Shown: in pieces, positions 61,399 through 64,000 of the stretch | Position numbering within the stretch: position 1 is the stretch's first letter | Layout: each line of letters opens with the position of its first letter | Assembly: GCA_026125285.1 (NCBI GenBank) | Contig: JAHCLO010000006.1 | Coordinates: forward strand, 62,001-126,000 | Origin: Verrucomicrobiia bacterium | GTDB lineage: Bacteria; Verrucomicrobiota; Verrucomicrobiia; Limisphaerales; JADLHS01 | Reading direction: 5' to 3' | DNA length: 64,000 nucleotides | Notes under the pieces: model-generated | What the model was told of the DNA's origin: nothing | Databases searched by the model: none | What the model saw: the letters and a program-made list of their open reading frames with translations, nothing else | Made by a program: the position numbers and the translations under genes

Positions 61399-62424
61399 TT
61401 ATGCTGGCGTAGTTACACTTTCAGCCGCCTTCTGTTCGTATTCCTCCAACGAGGGCAACTTCATCAGGGCGCGTTTCGCGTAGGCGCGATGCACGGCTTT
61501 GCTGTTATGGCCCAGAGCCTCCTGGGCGAAGCGCTCGGGATAGCCGACGATCTTCGCGCGCTCGGCCCACGAATACCGATAGCTGTGGAGCGTCACGCCC
61601 TTAATGCCAAGTTGCCCGCACCGCTGTTTGAACTCGGTGGCGCGGTCGCCCGCGCGCACGCTGGACAGGTAAGGAAACAACGGACCTTCGGCGGGCAGGT
61701 CTTTGAGCAGGTTCAAGGTTTCCATGCCCAGATGGACGATCACCGGCACGCGGGTTTTCTTGCGCGTGTAGCTGATGGTGTTGTTCGTCCAGTCCACGTC
61801 CTCGCCTTTCAAGTTCGCGATGTCACCCTGGCTGCCGCCCAACTGCCAGCAAAGCTGGTAAAACACTTTACGCTCCGGGTTGACCTCGGCAGCGATGATG
61901 CGCTGGTGTTCTTCGTGGGTGATGGCGCGCTTCTCCTTGTAGTGAACTGCCGGCCACTGGCGCTTGGGTACCAGCGGCCACGGCAACCAATTCATGTCGA
62001 CGCAGAAGTTGTGCAGGCGACGCAAATAGACGTTGGTGGAAACCGTCCCGGCCTGCATGGCGCGCAGCAACGCCTCACCCTTGGTCTCGATGATGACCAG
62101 CGGCAGCAGCGGCATGAGTGCGGCATCCTTGACGACGCGCTCCCAGCGTTCCTTGTTCGCGCCGAGTTTGGTGTTAGTGAGTGATTCGATGGCGTGTTGC
62201 CAGGTGCGCGTCGTGACGCCGTTGTCGGTGCCGGCGAGATAGGCTTTGGCAATTTGCAGATTGAGCGCGGGCTGACGGAGCGCCTGATTCTTGGCGAGGA
62301 CGATCTGCTCGGCGGCGTCGCGGTCCTTGGTTTTGAGACTCCATCGCTTGCCAGTTTCTGAATCAACGCAGTAGAACTGCCGGCCGCGTTCGCCGCGGTG
62401 GATCAAACGGAAACGAGTTTTCAT
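61399..62424 (-). CDS. Tyrosine recombinase/integrase int2
   Basis: About 341 residues from the ATG at 62424 (MKTRFRLIHRGE); another ATG two codons upstream (62430) is equally usable. The frame is open to 62655 but that would read through the shared repeats and the att candidate, and int1 has no such extension. Catalytic residues: Lys in SYTRKKTR, HSYR, LGHNSKAVHRAY with nucleophilic Tyr; the Arg I box reads QLGGSQGDIANL, with Gln instead of Arg, as in int1. Close paralogue of int1 over its whole length. Confidence 0.9.
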   Translation of the reverse strand: MKTRFRLIHRGERGRQFYCVDSETGKRWSLKTKDRDAAEQIVLAKNQALRQPALNLQIAKAYLAGTDNGVTTRTWQHAIESLTNTKLGANKERWERVVKDAALMPLLPLVIIETKGEALLRAMQAGTVSTNVYLRRLHNFCVDMNWLPWPLVPKRQWPAVHYKEKRAITHEEHQRIIAAEVNPERKVFYQLCWQLGGSQGDIANLKGEDVDWTNNTISYTRKKTRVPVIVHLGMETLNLLKDLPAEGPLFPYLSSVRAGDRATEFKQRCGQLGIKGVTLHSYRYSWAERAKIVGYPERFAQEALGHNSKAVHRAYAKRALMKLPSLEEYEQKAAESVTTPA

Positions 62425-62445
62425 AAGCATGGCGTGCAGCTTATG
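62422..62445. repeat. 7-bp inverted repeat across the int2 start
   Basis: CATAAGC (62422-62428) and GCTTATG (62439-62445) are exact reverse complements around ten bases. Both int2 start codons lie in or next to it. Analogous to 13288-13311 at int1. Confidence 0.5.
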
Positions 62446-62510
62446 AGAGAAGCGAACCGTGTCGTTACGGTGTAACCGGCGCGCTGGCGACTGTTCGCCC
62501 TTGTTCGCGC

Positions 62511-62545
62511 CGGGCACTAATTTAGTGCCCGTTTTGATGCCCGTT
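62511..62545. repeat. 10-bp palindrome overlapping 25-bp repeat shared with int1 region (right copy)
   Basis: 62521-62545 is identical to 13678-13702. Here it overlaps a perfect palindrome CGGGCACTAA-T-TTAGTGCCCG at 62511-62531. A likely binding site for a regulator or recombinase of this element family. Confidence 0.7.
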
Positions 62546-62591
62546 GCGGGTCTCTGCCGATGGAAAACCTTGACGCAGAAGCGTTTCGATT

Positions 62592-62612
62592 TGGAGGCGA
62601 GGGTCGGAATCG
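62592..62612 (-). other. Putative att site: 21-bp tRNA 3'-end-like sequence (right)
   Basis: On the minus strand this reads CGATTCCGACCCTCGCCTCCA, the 3' end of a tRNA with U73 and CCA. It matches 13501-13521 at 19 of 21 bases, in the same orientation, 49.1 kb away. tRNA similarity ends in the T-loop. Together the two would bound element 2. Confidence 0.5.
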
Positions 62613-63105
62613 GACAGGAATTGGGGCTTTCAGTCCCAACACACCGTCCAATCACAACTCCCGCAATCTCAGGCCCATCGCCTGACAGGCAGCGAAATCG
62701 CCTGTAAAATGGCCCTTTCCTGAGCGTTTCGTCAAGTCGCTGATTACTCTGCCATTACTCACCAATTAGGAGGGAACAACCCGTTCAGTGAGGCGTTGCT
62801 GGCACTTTTGCTGGCACTAAAACACTCCGAAACCACGTGAAATCAGGGCAAGCCTGCAAGATGCGTCCGCAACCTCGCAACATTGCCTCAGTGATGGTCA
62901 GAGTGTCAGATTCGTCGAAGAGGATGCAGCGCATGCTTGGCATCCGCCGATGAGGTAATCCGTCGTGTTCATCCCGCCCGTGCCCGCGCCTCTGGTTGCT
63001 CCGCGCAACCTCGCGCCAGCGGTCGAAACATCTTTTCGCCCGCTGTCACTCCGTTGCTGATGCTCCGCCGCCCGGCGGCATGGGCACAGACGGGTGCGTT
63101 TCGCC
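62613..63105. other. Region between int2 att candidate and radC without a gene
   Basis: About 490 bases hold only the repeat listed separately; the short frames present look spurious. It probably is the boundary between element 2 and the next mobile unit. Confidence 0.4.
62797..62818. repeat. TGCTGGCACT doublet, 12-bp period (right copy)
   Basis: TGCTGGCACT at 62797-62806 and 62809-62818, the same spacing as at 13432-13453. Here it is further from the integrase than the 25-bp repeat; at int1 the order is reversed. Confidence 0.55.
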
Positions 63106-63155
63106 AGGAGCGGGGCTGCTCTCTCGGGGCAGGTGAAGAGAGCAGTCCCGCTCCT
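63106..63155 (+). promoter_or_regulatory. 19-bp stem hairpin in the radC leader
   Basis: 63106-63124 (AGGAGCGGGGCTGCTCTCT) pairs with 63137-63155 over 19 positions with a single G-T pair, around a 12-base loop. It ends 19 bases before the radC start and has no T run, so it is more likely a leader structure or protein-binding site than a terminator. Confidence 0.6.
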
Positions 63156-63174
63156 TCAGAACGAAACGCAAAAC

Positions 63175-63717
63175 ATGAACACAACGGAAAACCTCATCCC
63201 CACCGGAAGCCCCGCCATCGCTCCGCAACCTGAGAACAACATCGTCAAGCCCATCAAATTCCCGGCTCAACCGCAGGAATGGAAAATCGTTTCACTGCGG
63301 GAATGTCCCACGCCCGATACTATGCAACAGTGCGAAACACCGGATCAGGCAGCCGCCTATTGGAAAGCGCACATCGCGACCCATCCTTACTTCAATTCTG
63401 AATGTGAATGTCTGGTGGTTTTCATCCTCAACACCCGCCGACGCATCAAAGGGCATTACCTGGTGTCCATTGGGACGATGGATACCATTCTCTGTCATCC
63501 AAGGGAGGTATTCCGTTTAGCCATCATGGCGAGCGCTGCCGCCATCATCATCGCTCACAATCATCCTAGCGGCGAGCCGACGCCATCCGAGGCCGACATC
63601 AAGATCACCCGTGACCTCATCCGAGCAGGGCAACTTCTCAAGATCGAAGTTCTCGACCACATCGTCGTTGGAAATCCCAACCACGCCAGTCTTCGAAGTC
63701 TTGGCTATTTTTTCTAG
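63175..63717 (+). CDS. radC: RadC-family JAB-domain protein
   Basis: 180 residues from the ATG at 63175. The metal-binding JAB/MPN motif HNHPSGEPTPSEAD lies near residue 125, in the order HxHx7SxxD, preceded by FILNTRRRIKGHYLVS. It lacks the UPF0758 N-terminal HhH region of chromosomal RadC, as in mobile-element versions. Function is unclear, probably a DNA-linked peptidase-like or nuclease-like role in element maintenance. Confidence 0.88.
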   Translation: MNTTENLIPTGSPAIAPQPENNIVKPIKFPAQPQEWKIVSLRECPTPDTMQQCETPDQAAAYWKAHIATHPYFNSECECLVVFILNTRRRIKGHYLVSIGTMDTILCHPREVFRLAIMASAAAIIIAHNHPSGEPTPSEADIKITRDLIRAGQLLKIEVLDHIVVGNPNHASLRSLGYFF

Positions 63718-63724
63718 CTCCGGG

Positions 63725-63799
63725 TAATGCCGAGCGCATGGGGTGATTTTTCAAAACACTGAAGGATCACCCCTTTTCTGTTTCCTCGACTCGGCATTA
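63725..63799 (+). terminator. Terminator after radC nested in a second inverted repeat
   Basis: GGGGTGAT (63740-63747) pairs with ATCACCCC (63766-63773), followed by TTTTCTGTTT: a Rho-independent terminator. Outside it, TAATGCCGAG (63725-63734) and CTCGGCATTA (63790-63799) form a perfect 10-bp outer repeat, so the whole could fold as a two-stage stem. Confidence 0.65.
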
Positions 63800-63849
63800 T
63801 CAGGACGCCATTCCTCGTGGTTCAAACCACAACCGAAAGGAATGCCTCT

Positions 63850-64000
63850 ATGATTAAGCCGTTTCGTCTCCGTCCCCAAGATCTGCATCCACTGGAAGCA
63901 GGCCCACTTGCGCCGCATCTCGCCAGTTTCGCCGCGTTGTTGGCGCAACAGCGTTACTGCCGTGTGACCGGCTGGAATAAACTCCGGCTGGTCGCTGCTC
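63850..64000 (+). CDS. Tyrosine recombinase, N-terminal core-binding part, runs off the window
   Basis: 50 codons from the ATG at 63850, with GAAAGGA ten bases upstream. The sequence GPLAPHLASFAALLAQQRYC followed by RVTGWNKLRLV matches the SAM-like core-binding domain of XerC/D-like or transposon recombinases (TnpA-type), not int1/int2. With radC it suggests a third mobile unit. Confidence 0.7.
   Translation, partial: MIKPFRLRPQDLHPLEAGPLAPHLASFAALLAQQRYCRVTGWNKLRLVAA

Noticed and set aside
62431-62655. N-terminal extension of int2 to the start at 62655
   Set aside because: int1 has no equivalent, and the extension would run through the 25-bp repeat and the att candidate shared with the int1 region.
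1-64000. CRISPR array, reverse transcriptase/DGR, rRNA
   Set aside because: No spaced direct repeats of CRISPR type, no RT motif (YxDD in context) and no rRNA sequence were seen on either strand.

Overview
The window looks like chromosomal DNA of a GC-rich Verrucomicrobiota bacterium (Pedosphaera/Limisphaera-like is my guess) that is almost entirely mobile DNA. Reasons: the 1.5-kb... 1507-residue secreted protein at 18161-22684 ends in the 'EIQASTN...W / FFRVKV' tail typical of that phylum, and the module of a serine recombinase plus RepB-like ParB proteins and the short palindromic repeats also fit it. No rRNA, complete tRNA, CRISPR array or housekeeping gene other than kdp was seen.

Layout. 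(1) 1-2.87 kb, minus strand: kdpB (cut by the window edge) and a kdpA lacking its 5' end, abutting at about 2865 a helicase gene (2862-5069, plus) that lacks its 5' half; both genes are broken at the same point. (2) 5.1-13.5 kb, 'element 1': a small HTH-like protein, a complete Wadjet plasmid-defence operon jetABCD (minus), and tyrosine recombinase int1. (3) 13.5-62.6 kb, 'element 2': Zn-finger-like protein, serine recombinase and two ParB-like proteins (13.8-17.6); a MarR regulator divergent from a giant secreted adhesin-like protein (17.6-22.7); a membrane/winged-helix protein; a six-gene minus-strand defence-like operon (SNF2 helicase, GHKL ATPase, STAS-like DUF4325, PIN nuclease, DUF1156 DNA methylase, DUF499 ATPase with an N-terminal HEPN motif; 24.0-35.5); divergent from it a two-gene QatB/QatC-like (QueC-like) pair (35.8-38.8); then a phage-like region (38.9-61.0) with regulators, exonuclease, ERF annealase, helicase, VRR-NUC nuclease, Toprim primase, terminase, portal, scaffold, major capsid and head-completion genes, but no recognisable tail genes; finally a paralogue of the small HTH protein and integrase int2. 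(4) 62.6-64.0 kb: a RadC-family protein and the start of another tyrosine recombinase, probably a further mobile unit.

Each integrase is preceded by the same set of signals: a 21-bp sequence resembling the 3' end (T-arm, acceptor, CCA) of a tRNA with U73, such as tRNA-Cys, an identical 25-bp repeat, and a doublet of TGCTGGCACT with a 12-bp period. I infer two related elements in tandem array using tRNA-type att sites, with Wadjet as cargo of the first and the DUF499/DUF1156/QueC-like island as cargo of the second. The head-but-no-tail gene set suggests a capsid-forming satellite or a decayed prophage. Between the large terminase and portal genes lies an antisense accessory block (48.8-53.4 kb) with small proteins, a 1.7-kb GC-rich stretch with no convincing gene, a HEPN/HNH-like pair, and a 27-bp perfect inverted repeat.

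All names rest on reading the translations and motifs by eye; no database search was run.
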